Part shown: in pieces, positions 1 through 9,516 of the stretch
Layout: each line of letters begins with the position of its first letter
Numbering within the stretch: the first letter of the stretch is position 1
From: Pseudomonas sp. BN417
GTDB lineage: Bacteria > Pseudomonadota > Gammaproteobacteria > Pseudomonadales > Pseudomonadaceae
Assembly (NCBI RefSeq): GCF_029871205.1
Contig: NZ_SSOJ01000091.1
Location: 1-64,000 of the forward strand
Direction: 5' to 3'
DNA length: 64,000 nucleotides
Position numbers and translations under genes: made by a program
Notes under the pieces: model-generated
Told to the model about the DNA's origin: nothing
The model's database searches: none
The model's input: only the letters and a program-made list of their open reading frames with translations

Positions 1-23
1 GAGGCGTGCGGGGCCATGGATGG

Positions 24-148
24 CCCCTCACGCCGGGCCCCCGGAGCAACGATGGAGCGAGGGAACCCGACGAAGTCGGGCCGGATGCAGGGGCAAGTTT
101 TTTGGTTCCTTTTCAACGATTGGAAAAGGGACTCGCCTGGGAAGGCGA
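24..148. repeat. Probable dispersed intergenic repeat with two hairpins
   Basis: This GC-rich non-coding stretch lies downstream of metH. It has a hairpin with stem CCTTTTC (108-114) / GAAAAGG (123-129) and a second with stem TCGCCT (133-138) / AGGCGA (143-148). The layout, a 'gatggagcgaggg' lead, then 'gatgcaggggcaag', then a 'ttggttcc' hairpin, matches from memory a sequence that recurs between genes in Pseudomonas genomes. Short open frames run through it but have no credible ribosome binding site. Calling it a repeat is recall, because only one copy is in the window. Confidence 0.45.
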
Positions 149-222
149 AACAGGGACTCGCAGACCACTCGATAAGCAACTCGGCTCAGGACGTTCTAGC
201 AACCCTTAACGCAGACATAGCC

Positions 223-301
223 AATTCATTCGCTAATCGGGCCTTCAGGTTCGGCCCGCACATCCGATCGGGGGCGCTGCGCGCCCCTTGGCGAATGAAT
301 T
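223..301. repeat. REP-like inverted repeat element between metH and upstream DNA
   Basis: An 11-bp perfect inverted repeat, AATTCATTCGC (223-233) and GCGAATGAATT (291-301), encloses an inner hairpin GGGGCGC-tgc-GCGCCCC (271-287). The GCGAATGAATTCGC core is a well-known Pseudomonas REP-type signature. It sits just past the metH stop and could stabilise or terminate that transcript. A smaller hairpin, AGAGCTG/CAGCTCT (316-333), overlaps the metH stop codon. Confidence 0.55.
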
Positions 302-325
302 CGCCCCCACAAGTAAGAGCTGGGA

Positions 326-3300
326 TCAGCTCTCGTAACCCAGGTTCGGCGACAGCCAGCGTTCGCTGACGGCCTGGTCCTGGCCCTTGCGCTTGCTGTA
401 GCTCTCCACCTGGTCGCGTTCGATCTTGCCGACGGCGAAGTACTGCGCCTCGGGGTGGGCGAAGTACCAGCCGCTGACCGCGGCGGCGGGGAACATGGCG
501 TAGTGCTCGGTGAGGGTCACACCTGACGTGCTGTGCGGGTCGAGGAGGCGGAACAGGGTGCCCTTCTCGGTGTGGTCCGGGCAGGCCGGGTAGCCGGGAG
601 CGGGGCGGATGCCCTTGTACTGCTCCTTGATCAGCGCCTCGTTGTCCAGGTGTTCGTCCGCCGCGTAGCCCCAGTACTCCTTGCGCACGCGCTCGTGCAG
701 CCACTCGGCGCAGGCCTCGGCCAGGCGGTCGGCCAGCGCCTTGACCATGATGGCGCTGTAGTCGTCACCCTTGCCCTCGAACTGCTTGGCCAGCTCTTCG
801 GCGCCGATGCCGGCGGTGGTGATGAAACCGCCGACATAGTCGGTGATGCCGCTTTCCTTCGGCGCAACGTAGTCGGCCAGGCAATAGTTCGGCTTGCTGT
901 CGGGCTTGATGGTCTGCTGGCGCAGGTGGTGCAGCTTGGCCAGCGGCTTGCCATGGGCGTCGTAGACCTCGATATCGTCGTGGTCCACCTGGTTGGCCGG
1001 CCAGAAGCCGAATACCGCGCGGGCCTTGATCAGCTTGCCGTCGATCAGCTGTTTGAGCATGGCCTGGGCATCGTTGAACAGCGAAGTGGCGGCTTCGCCC
1101 ACCACTTCGTCGGTGAGGATGCGCGGGTACTTGCCGGCCAGGTCCCAGGCGATGAAGAAGGGCGTCCAGTCGATGTACTTGGCCAGCACCGCCAGGTCGA
1201 TGTCTTCCAGCAGTTGCATGCCGGTGAAGCTCGGCTTCTGCGGGCGGTAGCCGGCCCAGTCGAACTGCGGTTTGTTCGCCAGCGCGTCGGAATAGGCCAG
1301 GCGCTCGGTGCGGGCGGCGCGGTTGGCGGTGCGCTCGCGCACTTCCACGTAATCGGCGCGGGTCTTCTCGACGAAGCCGGCCTTGAGCTCCTTGGACAGC
1401 AGCTGGGTGGCCACGCCCACGGCGCGGGAGGCGTCGGTGACGTAGACCACGGCATCGTTGCTGTACTGCGGGTCGATCTTCACCGCGGTGTGCGCCTTGG
1501 AGGTGGTGGCGCCACCGATCATCAGCGGCAGCTGGAAGCCCTGGCGCTGCATTTCCTTGGCGACGTGGACCATCTCGTCAAGCGACGGGGTGATCAGGCC
1601 GGACAGGCCGATGATGTCGCACTTCTCGGCGATGGCGGTCTGCAGGATCTTCTCTGCCGGCACCATCACCCCCAGGTCGACGATGTCGTAGCCGTTGCAG
1701 CCCAGTACGACGCCGACGATGTTCTTGCCGATGTCATGCACATCGCCTTTCACCGTGGCCATGAGGATCTTGCCCTTGGCTTCCGGCTTGTCGCCTTTTT
1801 CCGCCTCGATGAAGGGGATCAGGTGGGCCACCGCCTGCTTCATCACGCGGGCGGACTTGACCACCTGGGGCAGGAACATCTTGCCGGCGCCGAACAGGTC
1901 GCCGACCACGTTCATGCCGGACATCAGCGGACCTTCGATCACCTCGATCGGGCGCGCGCATTGCTGGCGGCATTCCTCGGTGTCTTCGACGATGAAGGTG
2001 GTGATGCCTTTGACCAGGGCGTGCTCCAGGCGCTTGCCCACCGGGTAGCTGCGCCATTCCTCGCTCTCGGCTTCCTTCACCGCGCCGCCGCCCTTGTACT
2101 CGTCGGCGATGGCCAGCAGGGCATCGGTGCCTTCGGGGCTGCGGTTGAGCACCACGTCCTCGACCTTCTCGCGCAGCTTGGCCGGGATCTCGTCGTAGAT
2201 CTCCAGCTGGCCGGCGTTGACGATGCCCATGGTCAGGCCGTTCTTGATCGCGTGGTAGAGGAAGACCGAGTGGATCGCCTCGCGCACCGGGTTGTTGCCG
2301 CGGAAGGAGAAGGACACGTTGGACACGCCGCCTGAAGACAGCGCATAGGGCAGCTCGTCGCGGATGTAGGCGCAGGCCTCGATGAAGTCCACCGCGTAGT
2401 TGTTGTGTTCCTCGATGCCGGTGGCGACGGCGAAGATGTTCGGGTCGAAGATGATGTCTTCCGGCGCGAAGCCCACTTCGTTGACCAGGATGTCGTAGCT
2501 GCGTTTGCAAATTTCCTTCTTGCGCGCGGCGGTGTCGGCCTGGCCGGCCTCGTCGAAGGCCATCACCACCACCGCGGCGCCATAGCGCTTGCACAGGCGG
2601 GCGTGGTGCTTGAAGGCCTCGACGCCTTCCTTCATGGAGATGGAGTTGACGATGCCCTTGCCCTGGATGCACTTCAGGCCGGCCTCGATCACGTCCCACT
2701 TGGAGGAGTCGATCATGATCGGCACGCGGGAAATGTCCGGCTCGCCGGCGATCAGGTTGAGGAAGGTGACCATGGCCGCCTTCGAGTCCAGCATGCCCTC
2801 GTCCATGTTGATGTCGATGACCTGGGCGCCGGCTTCCACCTGCTGCAAGGCCACTTCCAGGGCCTCGGTGTAGTTCTCTTCGCGGATCAGCCGGGCGAAC
2901 TTGGCGGAACCCGTGATGTTGGTGCGCTCGCCGACGTTCACGAACAGCGAGTTGCGGTCGATGGTGAAGGGCTCCAGGCCCGACAGGCGGCAGGCCTTGG
3001 GAATCTCCGGGATCGCCCGCGGCGGGTACTTGGCCACGGCTTCGGCGATGGCCTGGATGTGCGCCGGGGTGGTGCCGCAGCAGCCGCCGACGATGTTGAG
3101 GAAGCCGCTGGCGGCGAACTCCTCGACCACCGCGGCCATTTCAGCCGGGGTCTCGTCGTACTCGCCGAAGGCATTCGGCAGGCCGGCGTTGGGGTGGGCG
3201 GAGACATGGGTCTCGGCCTTGTTCGCCAGCTCTTCCAGATAGGGACGCAGGTCCTTGGCGCCGAGGGCGCAGTTCAGGCCCACGGAGATCGGCTTGGCGT

Positions 3301-4018
3301 GGCGCACCGAGTTCCAGAAGGCCTCGGTGGTCTGCCCCGAGAGGGTACGGCCGGAGGCGTCGGTGATGGTGCCGGAAATCATGATCGGCAGCTCGATGCC
3401 CAGTTCCTCGAACACGCCCTGCACGGCGAAGATCGCCGCCTTGGCGTTGAGGGTGTCGAAGATGGTCTCGATCAGGATCAGGTCCGAGCCGCCCTCGATC
3501 AGGCCCTTGGTGGCCTCGGTGTAGTTCTCCACCAGCTCGTCGAAGGTGACGTTGCGGTAGCCGGGGTTGTTCACGTCCGGGGAGATGGAGCAGGTGCGGC
3601 TGGTCGGGCCGAGCACGCCGGCGACGAAGCGCGGCTTGGCCGGGTTCTCGGCAGTCTTGGCGTCGGCCACTTCTCGGGCCAGGCGCGCGCCTTCGACGTT
3701 CAGCTCGTAGACCAGCGCTTCCATGCCGTAGTCGGCCTGGGACACGCGGGTGGCGTTGAAGGTGTTGGTCTCGAGGATGTCCGCGCCGGCATCCAGGTAG
3801 GCCTTCTCGATGGCCTGGATCACGTCCGGGCGGGAGAGCAGCAGCAGGTCGTTGTTGCCCTTCACGTCGCTGGGCCAATCGGCGAAACGCTGGCCGCGGT
3901 AGTCCGCCTCATCCAGCTTGTAGCTCTGGATCATGGTGCCCATGCCGCCGTCGAGGATCAGGATGCGCTCTTTGAGCGCCTGTTGCAGGGCTTGCTGGCG
4001 GGCGATGCGGTCGGACAT
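326..4018 (-). CDS. metH: Cobalamin-dependent methionine synthase
   Basis: MetH transfers the methyl group of 5-methyltetrahydrofolate, through methylcobalamin, to homocysteine and makes methionine in the cytosol. The 1230-aa length matches the family (E. coli 1227). All modules are present in order: the homocysteine-binding domain with zinc ligands GGCC at Cys313/Cys314; the pterin-binding domain from about residue 350 ([10 protein letters not shown]); the cobalamin-binding module with DxHDIGKN, His761 being the lower axial cobalt ligand; and the C-terminal reactivation domain that binds S-adenosylmethionine ([10 protein letters not shown]). It is transcribed alone and divergently from cti across a 173-bp gap. 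I see no B12 riboswitch in that gap. A hairpin overlaps the stop codon and REP-like DNA follows. Confidence 0.98.
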   Translation of the reverse strand: MSDRIARQQALQQALKERILILDGGMGTMIQSYKLDEADYRGQRFADWPSDVKGNNDLLLLSRPDVIQAIEKAYLDAGADILETNTFNATRVSQADYGMEALVYELNVEGARLAREVADAKTAENPAKPRFVAGVLGPTSRTCSISPDVNNPGYRNVTFDELVENYTEATKGLIEGGSDLILIETIFDTLNAKAAIFAVQGVFEELGIELPIMISGTITDASGRTLSGQTTEAFWNSVRHAKPISVGLNCALGAKDLRPYLEELANKAETHVSAHPNAGLPNAFGEYDETPAEMAAVVEEFAASGFLNIVGGCCGTTPAHIQAIAEAVAKYPPRAIPEIPKACRLSGLEPFTIDRNSLFVNVGERTNITGSAKFARLIREENYTEALEVALQQVEAGAQVIDINMDEGMLDSKAAMVTFLNLIAGEPDISRVPIMIDSSKWDVIEAGLKCIQGKGIVNSISMKEGVEAFKHHARLCKRYGAAVVVMAFDEAGQADTAARKKEICKRSYDILVNEVGFAPEDIIFDPNIFAVATGIEEHNNYAVDFIEACAYIRDELPYALSSGGVSNVSFSFRGNNPVREAIHSVFLYHAIKNGLTMGIVNAGQLEIYDEIPAKLREKVEDVVLNRSPEGTDALLAIADEYKGGGAVKEAESEEWRSYPVGKRLEHALVKGITTFIVEDTEECRQQCARPIEVIEGPLMSGMNVVGDLFGAGKMFLPQVVKSARVMKQAVAHLIPFIEAEKGDKPEAKGKILMATVKGDVHDIGKNIVGVVLGCNGYDIVDLGVMVPAEKILQTAIAEKCDIIGLSGLITPSLDEMVHVAKEMQRQGFQLPLMIGGATTSKAHTAVKIDPQYSNDAVVYVTDASRAVGVATQLLSKELKAGFVEKTRADYVEVRERTANRAARTERLAYSDALANKPQFDWAGYRPQKPSFTGMQLLEDIDLAVLAKYIDWTPFFIAWDLAGKYPRILTDEVVGEAATSLFNDAQAMLKQLIDGKLIKARAVFGFWPANQVDHDDIEVYDAHGKPLAKLHHLRQQTIKPDSKPNYCLADYVAPKESGITDYVGGFITTAGIGAEELAKQFEGKGDDYSAIMVKALADRLAEACAEWLHERVRKEYWGYAADEHLDNEALIKEQYKGIRPAPGYPACPDHTEKGTLFRLLDPHSTSGVTLTEHYAMFPAAAVSGWYFAHPEAQYFAVGKIERDQVESYSKRKGQDQAVSERWLSPNLGYES

Positions 4019-4191
4019 GGGAACTACCTGAGGGGTGGCGTGAACAAAGGCGAGGATGATAGCAAAACCTTAGTAATTTTTAGCTTATCCGCAATTTTCA
4101 TGAATTCTGCTCATGTTGCCGGCGGGGCGGGCTCGCCGTCCCGCGCTGCAAGCCAGTAGAATCCGCCCATTTGCTCTTCAGGGATTGAGTC

Positions 4192-6489
4192 ATGTCGCAG
4201 CGCCTGCTTGCTGTCCTGTTTGTCTTGTTCATGCTGCCGGTCCGCCCGGCCCTGGCGGACGAGCTTTCCTACAGCCGCGACATCCAGCCGATCTTCACGC
4301 AGAAGTGCGTGGCCTGCCACGCCTGCTACGACTCGCCCTGCCAGCTCAACCTGGGCAGCGCCGAAGGTGCCGCGCGCGGCGCGAGCAAGCTGCCGGTTTA
4401 CGACGGCGGCCGTACCAAGGCACAAGACACCAGCCGCTTGTATTTCGATGCCCAGGGTGCCGAGGCCTGGCGACGCAAGGGTTTCCATTCCGTGCTGGAC
4501 GCCAGCGGTGCCCAGGCCGCGCTGATGGCGCGGATGCTTGAGCTGGGCAAGGCCAATCCGCCGGAACCCAACGCCAAGCTGCCGGCCGACCTGGATATCA
4601 GCATCAACCGCCAGAACCAGTGCCCGCTGCCGGGTGAGTTCGATGCCTATGCGCGCAAGCATGTCCGGGCCGGCATGCCCTTCGCCGTCACCGGCCTCAG
4701 CGAGGCGGAGTACCAGACCCTGCAGCGCTGGTTGGCCGAGGGCGCCAAGGTGGAAGAGCAGGCCGTGTTGCCCAGCGCCGCCGAGGCGCGCCAGGTGGCC
4801 CAGTGGGAGGCGCTGCTGAACGCGGCGGGGGCCCGCGAGGCCCTGGTGGGGCGCTGGTTGTTCGAGCACCTGTTCCTCGCCCATCTCTACTTTGAAGGCG
4901 GTGAGCCCGGCCATTTCTTCCAGCTGGTACGTTCGCGCACCCCCAGCGGCCAGCCCATCGACCCCATCGCCACCCGGCGGCCCAACGAGGATCCGGGCAA
5001 CAGCTTCTATTACCGCCTCTGGCCCATCCAGGGCGTGATAGTGCACAAGACCCACATCACCTATCCCCTCAGCGCGTCGAAGCTGGCGCGGGTCAAGGAG
5101 CTGTTCTTCTCCGGCGACTGGACGGCGGAGCAGGTGCCCGGCTATGGCGCACAACGTCGCGCCAACCCCTTCGAGACCTTCCAGGCCATCCCGGCCCAGG
5201 CGCGCTACCAGTTCATGCTGGATAATGCCGAGTACTTCGTGCGTACCTTCATCCGTGGCCCGGTCTGCCGTGGGCAGATCGCCACCGATGTGATCCGCGA
5301 CAACTTCTGGGCGCTGTTCCAGGACCCGGCCCACGACCTCTACATCACCGACGCCGAGTACCGCGCCGAGGCCACGCCGCTGCTGGCGATGCCCGGCCAG
5401 TTCGACGAGATCGGCGACCTGCTCGGCCTCTGGCGCGCCTACCGCGATAAGCGCAACGAGTACGAGGCGTTGCGTCTGGACGCATACGCGGATGCGCCGC
5501 CGCCCAGCTGGGCGCACATCTGGACCGGCAACGACAACGCCCTGCTGTCGATCTTCCGCCAGCACGACAGTGCCTCGGTGCGCAAAGGCCTGATCGGCGA
5601 GATTCCCCAGACCATCTGGTGGATGGACTACCCGTTGTTCGAGCGCACCTACTACCAGCTGGTGGTCAACTTCGACGTGTTCGGCAACGTTTCCCACCAG
5701 GCGCAGACGCGGCTCTACTTCGACCTGATCCGCAATGGCGCCGAGGTCAACTTCCTCCGCCTGATGCCGGCACAATCCCGCGTGGCGCTGCTCGACGACT
5801 GGTACCAGAACAGCGGCAAGGTGAAGATGTGGCTGGACTACCAGAGCATCGACAAGGACACCCCCAGCGGCCTGACCTTGGCCGAGGCCAATGCCAATGC
5901 CAATGCCAAGCGCGCGTTCGCCCAGGAGCTGCTGCAGCGCTACGCCGGCCTCAATGCGCGGCCCGATCCGATCAACCGCTGCACGGGCGCCCACTGCTTC
6001 CGGCCGCGAATCGCTCCCGAGCTGCAGCAGGCCGAACAGGCCTTCAGCCGCCTGGTCAGCCGGCCAGCGGCGGGGCTCAAGGTGATCGAGCAACTGCCGG
6101 AAGCGACCCTGCTGCGGGTGGAACTGGCCGACGGCCGGCGCGAGGTCTACAGCCTGCTGCGCAACCGTGCCCACAGCAACGTCGCCTTCATGATGGGCGA
6201 AGCGTTGCGCTATCAGCCGGGGCTGGACACCCTGACCCTCTATCCAGGCGTGCTGAGCAGCTACCCCAACTTCGTTTTCAACCTCAAGGCGGAGGAGGTG
6301 GAGGCGTTCGTCGGCGCTATGGAGCAGGCCAGGGACAGTGCCGCATTCGACAAGCTGGTACAGCGCTGGGGCATCCGCCGCACTCATCCGCAGTTCTGGT
6401 TCTACTTCCACGACCTGGCGGCCTACATCCGCGACACCGAGCCGGTGGAGGCGGGGGAGCTGGACATGAACCGCTACCAGAACCTTTGA
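4192..6489 (+). CDS. cti: Periplasmic fatty acid cis/trans isomerase
   Basis: Cti converts cis-unsaturated membrane fatty acids to trans isomers without a double-bond shift, a rapid stiffening response to solvents and heat in Pseudomonas and Vibrio. The 765-aa protein starts with a Sec signal peptide of about 22 residues (MSQRLLAVLF...ARPALA-like end, cleavage near ALA-DE). Next comes the single c-type heme site CVACH (Cys39, Cys42, His43), needed for activity in the family. The length and the long heme-free remainder fit Cti. It stands alone, divergent from metH and 97 bp before nfuA, so it is probably monocistronic. Confidence 0.96.
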   Translation: MSQRLLAVLFVLFMLPVRPALADELSYSRDIQPIFTQKCVACHACYDSPCQLNLGSAEGAARGASKLPVYDGGRTKAQDTSRLYFDAQGAEAWRRKGFHSVLDASGAQAALMARMLELGKANPPEPNAKLPADLDISINRQNQCPLPGEFDAYARKHVRAGMPFAVTGLSEAEYQTLQRWLAEGAKVEEQAVLPSAAEARQVAQWEALLNAAGAREALVGRWLFEHLFLAHLYFEGGEPGHFFQLVRSRTPSGQPIDPIATRRPNEDPGNSFYYRLWPIQGVIVHKTHITYPLSASKLARVKELFFSGDWTAEQVPGYGAQRRANPFETFQAIPAQARYQFMLDNAEYFVRTFIRGPVCRGQIATDVIRDNFWALFQDPAHDLYITDAEYRAEATPLLAMPGQFDEIGDLLGLWRAYRDKRNEYEALRLDAYADAPPPSWAHIWTGNDNALLSIFRQHDSASVRKGLIGEIPQTIWWMDYPLFERTYYQLVVNFDVFGNVSHQAQTRLYFDLIRNGAEVNFLRLMPAQSRVALLDDWYQNSGKVKMWLDYQSIDKDTPSGLTLAEANANANAKRAFAQELLQRYAGLNARPDPINRCTGAHCFRPRIAPELQQAEQAFSRLVSRPAAGLKVIEQLPEATLLRVELADGRREVYSLLRNRAHSNVAFMMGEALRYQPGLDTLTLYPGVLSSYPNFVFNLKAEEVEAFVGAMEQARDSAAFDKLVQRWGIRRTHPQFWFYFHDLAAYIRDTEPVEAGELDMNRYQNL

Positions 6490-6586
6490 ATATGAGCTGG
6501 ACGCGAATTATTCCTACTAAATTGGTAGGGCTTTAACCCATGTTCCCCTTTGGCGTACACTGCGCCCATGTTTGCGAGGAGTTGCC

Positions 6587-7171
6587 ATGAGCGCCATCAC
6601 CATTACCCAAGCTGCCCAGGACTATCTGGCTGACCTGCTGGAAAAGCAGAACGCCCCGGGCATCGGCATCCGTGTCTTCATCACCCAGCCGGGCACCCAA
6701 TACGCCGAGACCTGCATCGCCTACTGCAAGCCCGGTGAGCAGAAACCCGAGGACAGCCCCCTGGCCCTGGCCGCCTTCACCGCCTGGATCGATGGCGTCA
6801 GCGAGCCCTTCCTCGAAGACGCGATCGTCGATTACGCCACCGACCGCATGGGCGGCCAGCTGACCATCAAGGCGCCGAATGCCAAGGTGCCGATGGTCAA
6901 CGAAGACAGCCCGATCACCGAGCGGATCAACTACTACCTGCAGACCGAGATCAACCCCGGCCTGGCCAGCCACGGCGGCCAGGTGAGCCTGGTGGACGTG
7001 GTCGAGGAAGGCATCGCCGTGCTGCAATTCGGCGGCGGCTGCCAGGGCTGCGGCATGGTCGACATGACCCTGAAGGACGGCGTCGAGAAAACCCTGATGG
7101 AGCGCATCCCTGAGCTCAAGGGCGTACGCGACGTCACCGACCACAGCAACAAGGAAAACGCCTACTACTAA
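6587..7171 (+). CDS. nfuA: Fe-S cluster biogenesis/carrier protein NfuA
   Basis: NfuA carries a 4Fe-4S cluster and delivers it to apo-enzymes, especially under oxidative stress or iron starvation. The N-terminal part is a degenerate A-type (IscA-like) domain; the C-terminal Nfu domain has the CxxC cluster site (Cys152, Cys155, in [10 protein letters not shown]). I chose the ATG at 6587 because GAGGAG ends 7 nt before it and the resulting 194 aa equals the usual Pseudomonas length; an upstream in-frame ATG would add five residues without an SD. A strong terminator follows 20 nt after the stop. Confidence 0.97.
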   Translation: MSAITITQAAQDYLADLLEKQNAPGIGIRVFITQPGTQYAETCIAYCKPGEQKPEDSPLALAAFTAWIDGVSEPFLEDAIVDYATDRMGGQLTIKAPNAKVPMVNEDSPITERINYYLQTEINPGLASHGGQVSLVDVVEEGIAVLQFGGGCQGCGMVDMTLKDGVEKTLMERIPELKGVRDVTDHSNKENAYY

Positions 7172-7190
7172 GGCGTGCGCGATACGAAAA

Positions 7191-7217
7191 AGGCGACCTG
7201 CGGGTCGCCTTTTTTTA
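7191..7217 (+). terminator. Rho-independent terminator of nfuA
   Basis: Perfect stem AGGCGACC (7191-7198) / GGTCGCCT (7203-7210) with a 4-nt loop, followed by an unbroken T run to 7217, right after nfuA. Confidence 0.93.
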
Positions 7218-7270
7218 TTTCACGGATTTCCTTGTTAGGGCGATTTCAATCGCGAAGAGGCACGCCTGGT

Positions 7271-8074
7271 AGGTTGTGGCTGAACTACGCGAAGCCCAAC
7301 GTCGGTGGCCCAGGTTGCACCCCGCGTTGGGCCGCGCTGCGCTTGGCCCAACCTACAAAGCGTTGGCGACGTTCGTAGGTTGTGGCTGAGCTACGCGAAG
7401 CCCAACGTTGGTGGCCCAGGCTGGACCCCGCGTTGGGCCGCGCTGCGCTTGGCCCAACCGACAAAAGCGTTGGAGGCGTTCGTAGGTTGTGGCTGAGCTA
7501 CGCGAAGCCCAACGTTGGAGGCCCAGGTTGCACCCCGCGTTGGGCCGCGCTGCGCTTGGCCCAACCGACAAAAGCGTTGGAGGCATTGGTAGGTTGTGGC
7601 TGAGCTACGCGAAGCCCAACGTTGATGGCCCAGGCTGGACCCCGAGTTGGGCCGCGCTGCGCTTGGCCCAACCTACAAAAGCGTTGGAGACATTGGTAGG
7701 TTGTGGCTGAGCTACGCGAAGCCCAACGTTGGTCGCCCCAGGCTGGACCCCGCGTTGGGCCGCGCTGCGCTTGGCCCAACCTACAAAAGCGTTGGAGACG
7801 TTTGTAGGTTGTGGCTGAGCTACGCGAAGCCCAACGTTGGTGGCCCAGGCTGCACTCCGCGTTGGGCCGCACTGCGCTTGGCCCAACCTACAAAAGCGTT
7901 GGAGACATTCGTGGGTTGTGGCTGAGCTACGCGAAGCCCAACGTTGGTGGCCCAGGCTGCACTCCGCGTTGGGCCGCGCTGCGCTTGGCCCAACCTACAA
8001 AAGCGTTGGAGGCGTTCGTAGGTTGTGGCTGAGCTACGCGAAGCCCAACGTTCGTGGCCCAGGCTGGACCCCGC
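7271..8074. repeat. Tandem array of eight ~107-bp units (BIME-like)
   Basis: Units begin at 7271, 7377, 7484, 7591, 7698, 7806, 7913 and 8020; spacing is 106-108 bp and the last unit is cut short next to the MFS gene stop. Each unit has a forward element (aggttgtggctgagctacgc... ending cccaacg) and a reverse element (cgttgggccgcgctgcgctt... ending caaccta). The reverse complement of the second resembles the first, so each unit is an inverted pair joined by ~15 bp, then a ~20-bp linker (aaaagcgttggaggcgttcg). Units differ by a few substitutions. Long frames run through the array only because the unit has few stops; none has coding signals. The array fills the space between nfuA and the MFS operon. 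Confidence 0.93.
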
Positions 8075-9241
8075 TCACTCCGCCGCCAGCCGGCGCCGCA
8101 CCGGCAGCAGCATCAGCAGGGCAAGCGCCAACAGGGGCAACATGCCCAGGTTCACCGCATCCCAGCCGATCCCGGCGATGAGTGCGCCCGAAGCGAAGGA
8201 GCCGCAGGCGGCCACCAGGCTGTTGCCGAACTCCATCATGGCCTGCGCCTGGCCGCGCTCTTCGGCACTGTGGCCTTCGCCGAGCAGGGTGGTGCCGGCC
8301 ACCAGCATCAGGTTCCAGCCGACCCCGAGGAGGAAGGAACTGGCCAGGAAGTGCGCCGGCTGCAAGCCAGCCAGGGCAATGGCAGCGCTGCCGAGCAGGA
8401 TCAGGCTGCCGAGCAGGGCGACGCGCCGGCTGCCCAGGCGGTCCACCAGCGGGCCGGCGACGAAGGCGGGAAGGAACATGCCGAGCATGTGCCAGCGAAT
8501 CACTTCGGCACTGGATTCCAGGGGCAGGCCGCAGAACTTCATGGCGAGCGGCGTGGCATTCATCACCAGGATCATCAGGCCATGACCGACGGCTGTGGTG
8601 GCAAGCGCGGCGCGCACCAGTGGTCGCGCCAGCAGTGCGCGGGTTGCCACGAGGCTGGCCCGCGCTGGGCTTGGCGCCTGGCCTTCCCGCAGGCGCGACA
8701 TCAGCAACAGGCCCACCAGTGCCAGGGCCGCGATCATCAGGTAGGCGCCGACGAAGGGCGCGTCCAGGGCATCGCGCGACCAGAGGGAAAGGCTCGGTGC
8801 CAGCAGGGCCGCGCAGACGCCGCCGCCGACGACATAGGCGGTCGCCCGGCCTTTGTGCGCCTCGCCCACGGCCTCCAACGCGGCGAAGCGGTAGTACATG
8901 GCCGAGGCCTGGTAGGCGCCTATGGGCAAGGCACCCAGGCAGAACAGGATGAAATCCCCCAGCCACACGCCAAGGGCGCATAGCAGGCCGCCCGCCACGC
9001 CGCAGCCGGCGCCGAGCATCAGCCCCGGCCGGCGCCCATGGCGTTGCATGAACAGCGACAAAGGCTGCACCGCCATCAGGTTGCCGAGGACCATCAGCGC
9101 CAGAGGCAGGGTCGCCAGGGCATTGAGTGGCGCCAGTTGCAGGCCGACCAGTGATGTCAGGGTGATGCCGATCATGGCGCAGCTCCAGTAGAGCGCCTGG
9201 CCGGCGAAGAGCAAGCGAATGGAGGGGTTGTTCAGCAACAT
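8075..9241 (-). CDS. MFS transporter
   Basis: A 388-aa inner-membrane protein with about twelve hydrophobic segments, the arrangement of the major facilitator superfamily. An HGRRPG-like loop (about residue 68) stands where the family has its cytoplasmic loop 2-3 signature, and a DRLGSRR loop repeats the motif in the second half. The substrate cannot be told from sequence. It is the last gene of a probable three-gene operon (GlxA-type regulator, DUF1272, MFS), beginning 22 bp after the DUF1272 stop. Its stop codon directly abuts the 107-bp repeat array. An efflux role under control of the linked regulator is inference. Confidence 0.88.
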   Translation of the reverse strand: MLLNNPSIRLLFAGQALYWSCAMIGITLTSLVGLQLAPLNALATLPLALMVLGNLMAVQPLSLFMQRHGRRPGLMLGAGCGVAGGLLCALGVWLGDFILFCLGALPIGAYQASAMYYRFAALEAVGEAHKGRATAYVVGGGVCAALLAPSLSLWSRDALDAPFVGAYLMIAALALVGLLLMSRLREGQAPSPARASLVATRALLARPLVRAALATTAVGHGLMILVMNATPLAMKFCGLPLESSAEVIRWHMLGMFLPAFVAGPLVDRLGSRRVALLGSLILLGSAAIALAGLQPAHFLASSFLLGVGWNLMLVAGTTLLGEGHSAEERGQAQAMMEFGNSLVAACGSFASGALIAGIGWDAVNLGMLPLLALALLMLLPVRRRLAAE

Positions 9242-9263
9242 GGTTCGTCCTTGAAGCGAGTGG

Positions 9264-9506
9264 TCAGTTGGGGCAGCCGGCAGTCTTGACGACGCGCTGG
9301 CTGGAGGCCGGGAACTTCTCCAGCTTCCTCGCCGGGCGGATCGGCCGGCGCACCAGTTCGCCGCCGCAGTTGGGGCAGGTGCCGTGCAGGCGCTGGTCGG
9401 CGCAGCTACGGCAGAAGGTGCATTCGAAGGAACAGATCAGCGCCTCGGCCGAGTCGGGCGGCAGGTCCTTGTCGCAGCATTCGCAGTTGGGGCGGAGTTC
9501 GAGCAT
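9264..9506 (-). CDS. DUF1272 zinc-binding protein
   Basis: An 80-aa protein of the DUF1272 family, with the typical start MLELRPNCE and paired cysteine knuckles (CECCDKDLP, CSFECTFCRSC, CPNCGGEL) that probably bind zinc. Function is unknown. The start at 9506 is chosen for the family N-terminus and for GAGGAT about 5 nt upstream; an upstream ATG would add 15 unrelated residues. It lies 10 bp after the GlxA-type regulator and 22 bp before the MFS gene, so the three are probably co-transcribed. DUF1272 genes are often found beside transporters and AraC/GlxA regulators. Confidence 0.88.
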   Translation of the reverse strand: MLELRPNCECCDKDLPPDSAEALICSFECTFCRSCADQRLHGTCPNCGGELVRRPIRPARKLEKFPASSQRVVKTAGCPN

Positions 9507-9516
9507 GGCGTCATCC

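Noticed and set aside
326..4159. Long plus-strand proteins opposite metH
   Set aside because: They are antisense to a fully conserved metH and arise from high GC; their sequences are His/Val/Leu/Gly-rich and have no family character.
4019..4191. Cobalamin riboswitch upstream of metH
   Set aside because: The 173-bp gap is short for one and I see no B12-box-like core; plain divergent promoters are likelier.
7271..8074. CRISPR array
   Set aside because: The unit is ~107 bp with no unique spacers; the linkers are nearly the same in all copies, and no cas gene is present.
7175..8181. Several short proteins on both strands within the repeat array
   Set aside because: They are repeated translations of the same 107-bp unit in different frames, without ribosome binding sites or family matches.
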